Origin: Thermoplasmatota archaeon
Lineage (GTDB): Archaea > Thermoplasmatota > E2 > DHVEG-1
Direction: 5' to 3'
Length of the DNA: 42,032 nucleotides
Assembly: GCA_030616985.1 (NCBI GenBank)
Contig: JAUWWG010000004.1
Location: 1 to 42,032 of the forward strand
Of this stretch, positions 23,762-31,946 are shown one piece after another. The position numbers and the translations under genes were made by a program. How positions within the stretch are numbered: the first letter of the stretch is position 1; each line of letters begins with the position of its first letter. The notes under the pieces are model-generated. The model was not told the DNA's origin and ran no database searches. It was given only the letters and a program-made list of their open reading frames with translations.

Positions 23762-24574
23762 TTATAAATCCTCTGGTTTTCTGCCTATCGCATAGAATTG
23801 TGGGAAGAAATTGAGTTGTACGCCCTCATCAAGTGATTTTAGATATTCATATTCCCATTTGTCAATTTCTTCTTCGGAAAGTCCTGCACCTTTCAGTGCT
23901 TTTACATAGAAATCCCTTGCGTGTAGGTAATATGATTTATCCTCTTCACAATTCCATATACGATTGTTTCCTATGCCTACTTTAGTTTCAAGTCCGGCCC
24001 TTACAAATAGCAAACGAAGTTTTCTACCGATATGTGGATCCCCTCCCCGCTCTTTGATTGCTTTACCAGCAAATACTGCATCAATCTTTGGGTTTTCAGG
24101 ATAGTGTAATTTGCCACCGTAATCAGGTTCAAGAGATGCAAGTACTCTACCACCAGGTTTTGTAACACGCGTCATTTCATTGATTACCTTCTGCGGATTG
24201 TCCACCCACATAAAAAAAAGATTGCAGGTGACAATATCAAAAGTGTTATCTCTAAATGGAATGGTTTCCGCACTACTAACGTATAGCTCCACGTTTTTAT
24301 AGTCTTTGAGAATGTTTTTTGCTACTTCTATCATATCGCCCGACCCATCTATTCCAATCACTTTACCCTTCGTAAGGTGAGCAATATCCTTTGTAACGGT
24401 TCCTGATCCGCAGCCCACATCTAAAATATTTTTTGCATCCTTAAGTCCTACCTCTAGATAGAGAGGCAACCTTTCTTCTGCCGTTTCCAATGCCTGCAGT
24501 TCCAATTTTTTAATGAAATCTTTAAAATCCTCTTTTGATCTTTTATGAAATTCAATATTCTTCTTTTTTTTCAT
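23762..24574 (-). CDS. class I SAM-dependent methyltransferase
   Basis: About 270 residues. Motif I NILDVGCGSGTVTKDIA (about residues 50-66) binds SAM; IGIDGSGDMIEVA, ENTFDIVTCNLFFMWVD-like (here DNTFDIVTCNLFFMWVD) and the post-III segment TKPGGRVLASLEPD follow, as in UbiE/Methyltransf_11 enzymes. Substrate unknown. I start at MKKKKN (24574): a TATA-like AAATTTATACTG on the minus strand at about 24606-24617 would begin transcription downstream of the track start. It is upstream of folD on the same strand. Confidence 0.85.
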   Translation of the reverse strand: MKKKKNIEFHKRSKEDFKDFIKKLELQALETAEERLPLYLEVGLKDAKNILDVGCGSGTVTKDIAHLTKGKVIGIDGSGDMIEVAKNILKDYKNVELYVSSAETIPFRDNTFDIVTCNLFFMWVDNPQKVINEMTRVTKPGGRVLASLEPDYGGKLHYPENPKIDAVFAGKAIKERGGDPHIGRKLRLLFVRAGLETKVGIGNNRIWNCEEDKSYYLHARDFYVKALKGAGLSEEEIDKWEYEYLKSLDEGVQLNFFPQFYAIGRKPEDL

Positions 24575-24605
24575 TTTAATGACAAAAACAGACATTACTC
24601 TGTTC

Positions 24606-24648
24606 AGTATAAATTTTTCTTAAAAACAACCTCTACTTTTTTAAATAG
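24606..24648. promoter_or_regulatory. divergent TATA boxes: methyltransferase and HPS-RraA
   Basis: Minus strand AAATTTATACTG (about 24606-24617) serves the methyltransferase. Plus strand TTTTTTAAATAG (24637-24648) is centred 28 bases before the ATG at 24671, so that mRNA is predicted leaderless. Confidence 0.45.
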
Positions 24649-24670
24649 ATGACTTTTATTCAGTATCCAT

Positions 24671-25969
24671 ATGAAAGAAGTTGTCCTTCAGGTTGCATTA
24701 GACCTTCTAAATGAACATAGAGCACTTTCTATAGCCCAGGATTCAATAAAGGCCGATAAAGACTGTTGGCTGGAAGCAGGAACCCCCCTCATTAAAAGTG
24801 AGGGCATGGATATAATAAGAAAACTCAAGCAAACATTTCCAGATAACACAATCGTTGCTGATATGAAAATCATGGATACTGGTGCGCTTGAGGTTGAGAT
24901 GGCGACTAAAGCTGGAGCAGATGTCGTATGTGTGCTCGCTGCATCTGACGATAGCACAATAAAAGATGCGATGAAATCCGCAAGGAAATACGGCTCAAAA
25001 ATCATGATTGATCTAATCGGCGTTAAAGACAAAGTAACTCGTGCAAAAGAACTAGAAAAACTAGGTGCCGATTACCTTTGTATACATGTTGGCATAGATG
25101 AACAAATGATTGGAAAAAAACCTATTGAGGTTCTTACATCTATCGTTAAAAAAACCGAAATACCAGTCGCCGTTGCTGGCGGACTAAACAGCGAGACTGT
25201 TGCAGAGATTGTCAAGACGGGTGCAAGTATAATCATTGTAGGTGGTGCTATCACTAAGGCTAAAGATGCAATCAAGGCAACAAAACAAATAAAAAAAGCA
25301 ATAATCGAAAAAAAACCTATTGAGTCTACTCTTTTTAAGAAATACGACAAAGCTCACCTGAAAGAAGCATTTTCAATGGTTTCTACACCAAATGTCTCTG
25401 ATGCAATGCATAAGCAGGGTGCAATGCAAGGCATTAAACCTGTTGTTCCTGGTTTCCATATGGTTGGCAGGGCACTCACTGTTCGTACGATTGATGGAGA
25501 TTGGGCAAAACCTATAGAAGCAATAGATAAAGCAAACAAAGGCGAGGTTATAGTAGTGGACGTAAATGGTGGAAAAACAGCAATCTGGGGAGAACTCGCA
25601 ACGTGGAGTGCGAAGCTTAAGGGACTTGCGGGTGTGGTGATTGACGGGACAGTTAGGGATCTTGACGATATAGTGAAAATGAATTTCCCAATTTTTTGTA
25701 GACATATTGCCCCAAACGCCGGTGAACCAAAAGGTTTTGGAGAGATTGGTGCTGAGATAAAATGTGGTGGTCAAACCATAAGAACTAATGATTGGATTAT
25801 CGGTGATGATTCAGGGGTTGTTGTGGTACCGCAGGAAATATCCCAGGAAATTGCCAACCGTTCATTAGGTGTTAAAGAGACTGAGAACCGTATCAGGGAG
25901 GAAATAAAAAGCGGCGGTTCACTTGGAAGTGTCCTTAAATTAAAGAAATGGGAGAAGAAAGTGGGATGA
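24671..25969 (+). CDS. 3-hexulose-6-phosphate synthase/RraA-like fusion
   Basis: 432 residues. Residues 1-210 form an OMP decarboxylase-fold HPS domain: ALDLLNEHRALSIAQ, ADMKIMDTGALEVEMA, GADYLCIHVGIDEQ and the phosphate loop VAVAGGLNSETV. Residues ~230-430 are an RraA/HMG-aldolase-like domain with STPNVSDAMHKQG, GEVIVVDVNGGKTAIWGELA and GVVIDGTVRDLDD. Such fusions occur in several archaea. HPS condenses formaldehyde with ribulose-5-phosphate, or runs backward to make pentose phosphate; the RraA-like half may be an aldolase or decarboxylase rather than a ribonuclease regulator. Its stop overlaps the DUF362 start (ATGA), so the two genes are coupled. Confidence 0.92.
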   Translation: MKEVVLQVALDLLNEHRALSIAQDSIKADKDCWLEAGTPLIKSEGMDIIRKLKQTFPDNTIVADMKIMDTGALEVEMATKAGADVVCVLAASDDSTIKDAMKSARKYGSKIMIDLIGVKDKVTRAKELEKLGADYLCIHVGIDEQMIGKKPIEVLTSIVKKTEIPVAVAGGLNSETVAEIVKTGASIIIVGGAITKAKDAIKATKQIKKAIIEKKPIESTLFKKYDKAHLKEAFSMVSTPNVSDAMHKQGAMQGIKPVVPGFHMVGRALTVRTIDGDWAKPIEAIDKANKGEVIVVDVNGGKTAIWGELATWSAKLKGLAGVVIDGTVRDLDDIVKMNFPIFCRHIAPNAGEPKGFGEIGAEIKCGGQTIRTNDWIIGDDSGVVVVPQEISQEIANRSLGVKETENRIREEIKSGGSLGSVLKLKKWEKKVG

Positions 25970-26952
25970 GTAACGTTATATTCTTTACAGATTTAGAAAA
26001 ATTTCATGATGCGTTAGCCCATTTTAATATCGAGAGTTTTGCCGGAAAAAAAGTTCCCGTCAAACTTCACATGGGTGAACTCAAAAACAAGTATTTTTCC
26101 AAGCCTGAATTTGTAAAACATGTGATTGACGAGTTGAAAATGGCACATGCAGAACCATATCTCTTTGATACAACTGTTGCTTATACTGGACTGAGACATT
26201 CTAAAACTGGCTATCGCAAATTAGCTAAAATGCATGGTTTTACCGCGAAAAAAATCGGTTGTGATGTAGTGATAGATGATAAAGGCGTTCCAATTACTGT
26301 TGAAAACAGAGAGTATGAGGTCGCTGAGCATCTCGTCGAGTCGACCCATATCTTTGCTTTGTCTCATGTAAAGGGCCATGTTGCAACAGGAATGGGTGGA
26401 GCCATTAAGAATTTTGGTATGGGTGGTGTAACAAAAGAAACAAAAATACGGATGCATCACGGCAGCAGACCCATTTATCAAAAAGATGCTTGTACATATT
26501 GTGGTGCCTGTGCTGAAGTATGCCCGTTTAATGCTTTAAAAGTAAAGGAGAATAGTTGGAAACAAAATATGAAATCTTGTTTTGGATGTGGAGTATGCAT
26601 TGATGCATGTAAGAGTGGTGCCTTAACATATAAGGATGCTGATTTTCAATATGTCCTTGCGTGTGCAACAAAGGCATGTATTCAAGATAAAAATGTGATC
26701 TACCTAAATGAAATAAAACGGATTGCAAGAAGCTGTGATTGTGACCCATTTGCAGGACCAGTTATATGTCCAGATATTGGTTATCTTGTATCTGATGATC
26801 CCGTGGCAATAGACAAGGCATCTTTAGATCTGGTCAATGATGTTAAAAAGGATGTTTTTGAAAAAGAAAATAATATTAGTCCATTAAAACAAATAAAATA
26901 TGGTGAGGAGATAGGGCTAGGATCTCCCTCATACCAACTTATCGAAATTTAG
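25966..26952 (+). CDS. DUF362 protein with two 4Fe-4S clusters
   Basis: About 328 residues starting at the ATGA overlap at 25966. An N-terminal DUF362 domain (VPVKLHMGELKNKYFSKPEF... SHVKGHVATGMGGAIKNFGMG) is followed by two ferredoxin motifs, CTYCGACAEVCPFNAL (about residues 173-188) and CFGCGVCIDACKSGAL (about 204-219), then a C-terminal region with CDCDPFAG. An electron-transfer or redox enzyme role is implied. The coupling to the HPS-RraA gene suggests a linked pathway in C1 or pentose metabolism. A T6 run (ATGGTTTTTTGCC) follows the stop. Confidence 0.87.
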   Translation: MSNVIFFTDLEKFHDALAHFNIESFAGKKVPVKLHMGELKNKYFSKPEFVKHVIDELKMAHAEPYLFDTTVAYTGLRHSKTGYRKLAKMHGFTAKKIGCDVVIDDKGVPITVENREYEVAEHLVESTHIFALSHVKGHVATGMGGAIKNFGMGGVTKETKIRMHHGSRPIYQKDACTYCGACAEVCPFNALKVKENSWKQNMKSCFGCGVCIDACKSGALTYKDADFQYVLACATKACIQDKNVIYLNEIKRIARSCDCDPFAGPVICPDIGYLVSDDPVAIDKASLDLVNDVKKDVFEKENNISPLKQIKYGEEIGLGSPSYQLIEI

Positions 26953-26967
26953 AAGATGGTTTTTTGC

Positions 26968-28317
26968 CTATTTCTTTACAACCTGTGGTTTATAGATCAT
27001 GGCAAGAGTCGCTGCTATGAAACACATAATGGCTGCTGGGACGAATGCATACATAAAGCTCATACCAGCATCTTGTACCGCACCAGCAAGTATTGGTCCA
27101 ACAACACCACCTATACCATATGAAGTAAATACGAAACCGTAGTTTATACCTATATTTTCAGAGCCAAATGAATCCGCAGTTGCTGCTGGGAATAATGCAA
27201 AATTTCCTCCAAAATTAAACCCGATAAGTGCGGCTGCTACGTAGAACATATACGGGCTTCCAGCAGTATAAAAGAACAATGCCATCATTATTCCCTGGAA
27301 GGCAAACATTGCAATAAGTGCTTTTCTCCTTCCAATTTTATCAGAGATCTGCCCCCATATAATTCTACCAAGTCCATTGAAAATTGGTAAACATATTGCT
27401 GCACCAATCACTGCAAAATCTATGGCATCTCGCATAGAGAAACCATATGCTTGAAATCCATCTGTTGCACTCTTTGCAAAATTTTGAATATTACCTATAA
27501 CCATTAGACCTGCCAGAGCGCCAAATATAAACATCACCCATAACAGATAAAACTGTTTTGTTTTTAGCATCTCTTTTGGAAGCAGATCAGAAAGGATTTT
27601 TTTCTTTTCTGATGATTTTACCTCTGGTGGATTCCATCCAGCAGGTTTCCAATCAGCTGGAGGATTTTTCATTGCAAGAGCCCCAAGAACAACAAGAATC
27701 AAAAATGCAATACCATACAATCTAAAGCAGCCATCAACATTAGCAATAGTATAAGCAAAAGTACCAGTCTGTTGTGTAATAATTCCACTGAACCCAAGTA
27801 TACTAGGCGGATTTGCCATGAGAATCCATATAAATGCACCGAATCCAAATCCAGCAACAGCCAATCCACTCAGAAGTCCTTTTTTATCTGGGAACCACCT
27901 TACTCCAACAGCAATTGGAACAACATAAGCTAGACCAATACCTGCACCGGCGATTATGCCTATGCTAATCAATTTTAAAGCAAAATTGTCGCCAACAAAA
28001 CTTCCTATGATATATCCAAAACCAAGAAGAGCGCCACCTGCTAATGCAACCTTTTGCGGCCCAATTTTTTTCTGAAGTCTTCCCCCAATAATTGTAAATA
28101 ATGCAAATGTTGCAAGTCCTGCTGCAAATATTGCCTGTGTCTGTGTCTTATTAAATGCAAATTCACTAATAGCCGTCTCTGTTCCCTGTAATGGTGTTGT
28201 AAAAGCAGACCAAGCATAAATCGCACCAAGAGCAAGCTGTATCATAATAGCCCCAACAACTATCATCCATCTATTCATAACCTTAGATTCCTGATTTTTC
28301 AAACTTTTGTCAACCAT
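26968..28317 (-). CDS. OxlT-like MFS transporter (oxalate/formate antiporter family)
   Basis: 449 residues from the ATG at 28317, chosen because AAGGAG lies six bases upstream and the TATA box GATATTTAAATAAA is ~35 bases upstream of it; the track start at 28350 lies between them. Twelve helices are apparent. The N-terminal IQLALGAIYAWSAFTTPL and the central LGRIIWGQISDKIGRRKAL are typical of the oxalate/formate antiporter branch, as is GFGFGAFIWILMANPP. It would exchange small carboxylates; the actual substrate is unknown. A CTGTCGA inverted repeat lies just upstream of the TATA box. Confidence 0.88.
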   Translation of the reverse strand: MVDKSLKNQESKVMNRWMIVVGAIMIQLALGAIYAWSAFTTPLQGTETAISEFAFNKTQTQAIFAAGLATFALFTIIGGRLQKKIGPQKVALAGGALLGFGYIIGSFVGDNFALKLISIGIIAGAGIGLAYVVPIAVGVRWFPDKKGLLSGLAVAGFGFGAFIWILMANPPSILGFSGIITQQTGTFAYTIANVDGCFRLYGIAFLILVVLGALAMKNPPADWKPAGWNPPEVKSSEKKKILSDLLPKEMLKTKQFYLLWVMFIFGALAGLMVIGNIQNFAKSATDGFQAYGFSMRDAIDFAVIGAAICLPIFNGLGRIIWGQISDKIGRRKALIAMFAFQGIMMALFFYTAGSPYMFYVAAALIGFNFGGNFALFPAATADSFGSENIGINYGFVFTSYGIGGVVGPILAGAVQDAGMSFMYAFVPAAIMCFIAATLAMIYKPQVVKK

Positions 28318-28362
28318 GGTTAACTCCTTGAGTTCCGCTGAATAAAACATTTATTTAAATAT

Positions 28363-28394
28363 CTGTCGAGAAAATCGAAAGCCTAGTTCGACAG
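28363..28394. promoter_or_regulatory. CTGTCGA inverted repeat upstream of the OxlT-like gene
   Basis: CTGTCGA at 28363-28369 and TCGACAG at 28388-28394, a perfect 7-bp inverted repeat with an 18-base spacer. It directly precedes the TATA box of the OxlT-like gene and overlaps the end of the upstream miniprotein gene. It could be an operator or an RNA hairpin ending the valS transcript. Confidence 0.4.
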
Positions 28395-28490
28395 CATAAC
28401 AACAAATCCCATAAGAATCATGGTTAATACTATCAACAGTGCCAAAATTTTAACAGCCCATTTCCTAAAAGTTTTCTTGTTAAGTTTCAT
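28383..28490 (-). CDS. 35-residue single-TM miniprotein coupled to valS
   Basis: Not in the ORF track. The ATG overlaps the valS TGA (ATGA), giving a basic N-terminus MKLNKKTFRKWAVK followed by one continuous hydrophobic helix ending VVMLSN. The positive-inside rule puts the N-terminus in the cytoplasm. I know no family. Coupled start, clean amphipathic-free TM segment and terminal position before an inverted repeat make it a credible small membrane protein. Confidence 0.55.
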   Translation of the reverse strand: MKLNKKTFRKWAVKILALLIVLTMILMGFVVMLSN

Positions 28491-31213
28491 TTTATCATAT
28501 CTCCTGGTACTTCTATATAAAAATCATCAAATTGTAAAACACCTTTATCCTTTTTCCCTTTGACTTTTGTCTCTTTTTTAACTTGAATATAACCATTCTT
28601 TATTAAAGGTTCATCTGGAGTTTTTTTATCGACAATCGATATCTCTGACCATCTGACATCTCCATGCCCTTCGATAGTTTTTATTAGTTCGTCTTGATGT
28701 TCCCCAATCCATTTGGTAAGTTTCCCACTTTCTTTTTTGAACAGTGGCCCTATTTTAGAATGAACAGGTTTAACCGAAGTAATTTTTTCTTCGACATCTG
28801 GCTTTCCAACAATAAATTCGTGATCATCAGGATAGTTTAATGTTGATTTAATTATTGATCCACTGGGTTTTATCTTGGAAATAATGCTTTTTGTAGAATA
28901 GGTTGCAGAGGACTGCATAGAAGCATTTAATGCCATACCCTGAGCGCTTTTCCATGAGCGCACCCAAGAAATGTAGTCTTTAACATATTCTCCAGCTTTT
29001 TCAGCCTCGTTATCGATGAGTATCATTTCAGGCCATGGTGAAACATGTACACTCGTACAACCCTCAAATTTTTTATAACATTGGTGATATATTTCTTCTG
29101 TAATATGTGGGAAAAATGGTGCAAATAATTTTAGAATACCCAAGCCCAGTGTGTATATCGTGTAGCTAATGCTTTCAACGTTTTCGTTTTTGTATATGGA
29201 TGATTTTGCCATTTCGATATAGTGATCTGCAAGTTCATGCCACAGGAAGTATTCAATTTCTTTCATTGCCGGGGAGTAATCAAATACATCCATTAGTTCC
29301 GTACATTTCTTTACTAGCTTGCTATATTTTGTTAGTATCCATCTGTCAATATCGATTAGCTCTGGTTTTTCTGGTTTAGCATCATTTTTGATTATGTTTG
29401 AAATGAATTTCTCAACATTCCATAGTTTACGAAGAAGCCTTGTTCCTCTTACAACATCCTTGTTTCTAAACGCGTTGTCTTCACCTAAAGCACAGCTTGC
29501 CGCATAGCATCGGAATGCATCAGTGCCGTATTCATCTATCAATTTTAGCGGGTCAATTACATTCCCAAGACTGGCATGCATGGGTGTCCCATCTTCAGAT
29601 AATATGAATCCCCCCATCATGATGTTTTCAAAGGGCTTCTCATCTGTCAAAAGATTGCACCTTAGAATTGTATAAAATGCCCATGTTCTAATTATATCAT
29701 GTGCCTGTGGCCTGAGAGACATTGGATACAGTTTTTTGAATTTCTCATCATCTCTATGCCAAAATGTGTTGTAGAGGGGGGATATTGACGAGTCCATCCA
29801 TGTGTCAAAGACATCTTCGCAGCCTTTGAGATTTCCTCCGCATTTTGGACATGTTTCTACTGGTGGTTTATCAATCGTGGGATCAATATAACAATCTTTG
29901 GATCTAGCAAGTACAACATGCTTACATTTTTCACATTCCCATAGAGGTATTGGTGTTGCAAAATATCTTTGACGGCTGATAACCCAGTCCCACTCAAGGG
30001 ATTCTACCCAGTCTATGAGTCGTATTTTCATGAACTCTGGGCACCATTTCATCTCATCACTGGAATTTAATACCATTTCTTTGAATGGTACAGTCTTTAA
30101 GAACCATTGTTCTGCATTGATAAATTCGACAGGGGTTTTGCAGCGCCAACAGACGCCCACATTCTGTTCCAGTGGACTTTGTGCAATAAGCAGGTCGTTT
30201 TTTTGTAAATCCTCAATTACATCCCTGCGTGCATCTTCAATTTTCATCCCCTTGTATTTGCCGCAGATATCCGTCATGCAGCCTTCTTCGTCAATACTCA
30301 TCTCAATGGGTAGTTTATACTTAAAAACCCAATTTAGATCCTCTTTGTCACCAACGGTACATATCATAACAATACCAGATCCAAACTCAGGATCTACAAC
30401 ATCATCTTCAACAATCTTTACCTCTTTGTTGAATAAGGGCACCTTTAACATTTGATCTGAAAGCCAAGGTGCACGTTCATCTTTTGGATGGACTGCAACG
30501 ATCTGACATGATGGAAGCATCTCTGGCCGCGTAGTTGCAATCTCAACGTACATTCCCTTATCATCTTTTCCAATTCCATAATAATTCAAAAGCTGCTCAG
30601 ATTGTTCTTTTACAAAATAGAATTTTATTGTGTTAAGTTTCGTTGTTCTATCAGCATATGTCACCTCTGCATCTGCCATGGCAGTCATGCAACGTGGGCA
30701 CCAGTTCACTGGAAATTTACCTTTGTAAATGTGGCCTTTATCATATAGCTCAATGAAGGATATCTGCGTAAGTCTCCTATAGTACTCCGCATTAGTCTGA
30801 TAATATATCGATGGATCCATACTTTCTCCCAGTATGATAAACTGGTCAGTCATGGTTTTGATATTTTTCTCAGCAAACTCAGAACAAAGTTTTGTGAATT
30901 CATGCCTATCTATATCTTTACGAGTTATATTCAGCCGTCTTTCGACACGTTCCTCAATCGGTATTCCATTCACATCGAAACATAACGGAAAAAACACATT
31001 GAAACCACACATACGTTTGTATCTTGCAGCAAAATCTATGTGCGTGTAATGAACCGCATGTCCTGCATGGAGTGGGCCAGATGCATAACGCGGTGGGACA
31101 TCTATACTATACGGCTTTTTATTGCTATCAAAATCAAAGTGATGGATTTTCATTTCCTGCCATTTTTTCTGCCATTTTTTCTCAATGGATTTCTGATCAT
31201 ATGATGTTGACAT
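28487..31213 (-). CDS. valS: valyl-tRNA synthetase (atypical KMSKS)
   Basis: 908 residues, archaeal ValRS. The N-terminal PPRYASGPLHAGHAVHYTHI holds the HIGH variant HAGH. FPVNWCPRCMTAMADAEV, an editing (CP1) domain with IATTRPEMLPSCQIVAVHP, SRQRYFATPIPLWECEKC with a zinc knuckle, DTWMDSSISPLYNT and an anticodon-binding C-terminus follow in order. The class I KMSKS signature reads PMHASLGNVIDP, so both lysines are missing. A TATA-like ACATATATATCT lies upstream, with GGAG before the ATG. Its stop overlaps the start of a 35-residue membrane miniprotein. Confidence 0.93.
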   Translation of the reverse strand: MSTSYDQKSIEKKWQKKWQEMKIHHFDFDSNKKPYSIDVPPRYASGPLHAGHAVHYTHIDFAARYKRMCGFNVFFPLCFDVNGIPIEERVERRLNITRKDIDRHEFTKLCSEFAEKNIKTMTDQFIILGESMDPSIYYQTNAEYYRRLTQISFIELYDKGHIYKGKFPVNWCPRCMTAMADAEVTYADRTTKLNTIKFYFVKEQSEQLLNYYGIGKDDKGMYVEIATTRPEMLPSCQIVAVHPKDERAPWLSDQMLKVPLFNKEVKIVEDDVVDPEFGSGIVMICTVGDKEDLNWVFKYKLPIEMSIDEEGCMTDICGKYKGMKIEDARRDVIEDLQKNDLLIAQSPLEQNVGVCWRCKTPVEFINAEQWFLKTVPFKEMVLNSSDEMKWCPEFMKIRLIDWVESLEWDWVISRQRYFATPIPLWECEKCKHVVLARSKDCYIDPTIDKPPVETCPKCGGNLKGCEDVFDTWMDSSISPLYNTFWHRDDEKFKKLYPMSLRPQAHDIIRTWAFYTILRCNLLTDEKPFENIMMGGFILSEDGTPMHASLGNVIDPLKLIDEYGTDAFRCYAASCALGEDNAFRNKDVVRGTRLLRKLWNVEKFISNIIKNDAKPEKPELIDIDRWILTKYSKLVKKCTELMDVFDYSPAMKEIEYFLWHELADHYIEMAKSSIYKNENVESISYTIYTLGLGILKLFAPFFPHITEEIYHQCYKKFEGCTSVHVSPWPEMILIDNEAEKAGEYVKDYISWVRSWKSAQGMALNASMQSSATYSTKSIISKIKPSGSIIKSTLNYPDDHEFIVGKPDVEEKITSVKPVHSKIGPLFKKESGKLTKWIGEHQDELIKTIEGHGDVRWSEISIVDKKTPDEPLIKNGYIQVKKETKVKGKKDKGVLQFDDFYIEVPGDMIK

Positions 31214-31438
31214 TCTATTTTCTCCACTAGATATATATGTGAATTAGTAGAGGTCAAAGAATTTTTACTTATAAAAGCCACTCACCACAGAACCTGCTTT
31301 ATGTTTGTTCACGGGCCCAAGCTCCATTTTGATTATTTGTGTCTTTTATATCTCTACTGTCGCTATATCTACGATAATGCCACTTGCAATTATCAAGATA
31401 CATAAAACCTTTATGCATATGTTTTGCCTTGTGTAATT

Positions 31439-31479
31439 ATTTTTCTCCCCCAGATTTACAAGTTCATTGCTGTTTTTTC
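31439..31479. repeat. 41-nt direct repeat, copy A
   Basis: Starts ATTTTTCTCCCCCAGATTTA and is identical over 41 bases to copy B at 31705-31745. On the minus strand it follows the 48-residue ORF. Confidence 0.9.
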
Positions 31480-31497
31480 AAGAGATGGCCATTCTAA

Positions 31498-31644
31498 CTA
31501 CATAATCAGGTTTTTTTTCCATATGACCATAATAAAATAAAAAGCAAACGTAGTTGGAAATGCAATATTGAAGGCAAAACTTACAAAAATCAATAAAAAG
31601 CAAATTACAGGTTTCAATATTAGTATTGTATCTTTAACTTGCAT
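31498..31644 (-). CDS. 48-residue membrane microprotein
   Basis: Not in the ORF track. An ATG at 31644 is preceded by GGGGGAGAGAAAATT, a strong ribosome binding site with eight-base spacing, and by a TATA-like AAATTTATACAA ~30 bases further up. The product starts MQVKDTILIL and contains two hydrophobic segments with a short polar link (SFAFNIAFPTTFAF), ending WKKNLIM. I recognise no family. Confidence 0.55.
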   Translation of the reverse strand: MQVKDTILILKPVICFLLIFVSFAFNIAFPTTFAFYFIMVIWKKNLIM

Positions 31645-31704
31645 AATTTTCTCTCCCCCTGGTTGATACTTTGTATAAATTTATTTAATTGTAATGTCCT
31701 AGTG

Positions 31705-31745
31705 ATTTTTCTCCCCCAGATTTACAAGTTCATTGCTGTTTTTTC
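31705..31745. repeat. 41-nt direct repeat, copy B
   Basis: Exact copy of 31439-31479. On the minus strand it includes the last codons and stop of the 32-residue ORF and reads AACTTGTAAATCTGGGGGAG after it. Confidence 0.9.
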
Positions 31746-31828
31746 TTTTTTTCTTTTTTGAACTTAAGCATTCTCTCATGCATTTCCCTTACTCTCTTTT
31801 CTACATGATTTTGATAAATATTTGCCAT
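31730..31828 (-). CDS. 32-residue basic microprotein
   Basis: Not in the ORF track. ATG at 31828 with GGGGAGG four bases upstream, the best ribosome binding site in this region. The peptide MANIYQNHVEKRVREMHERM continues into a lysine-rich tail ending in QQ. Predicted one helix with a polybasic end, suggesting nucleic acid or ribosome contact (inference). Its 3' end lies in repeat copy B. Confidence 0.45.
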   Translation of the reverse strand: MANIYQNHVEKRVREMHERMLKFKKEKKKKQQ

Positions 31829-31946
31829 TTTACCTCCCCAGATCTGATTTAAAAACAGTACCTTTTATTAATATTTTGTTCGCAGGTGAATATGCAGGTA
31901 GATCCCGTAAAATATACAACTGTGTGACATCCAGTTCCTTAAAATA

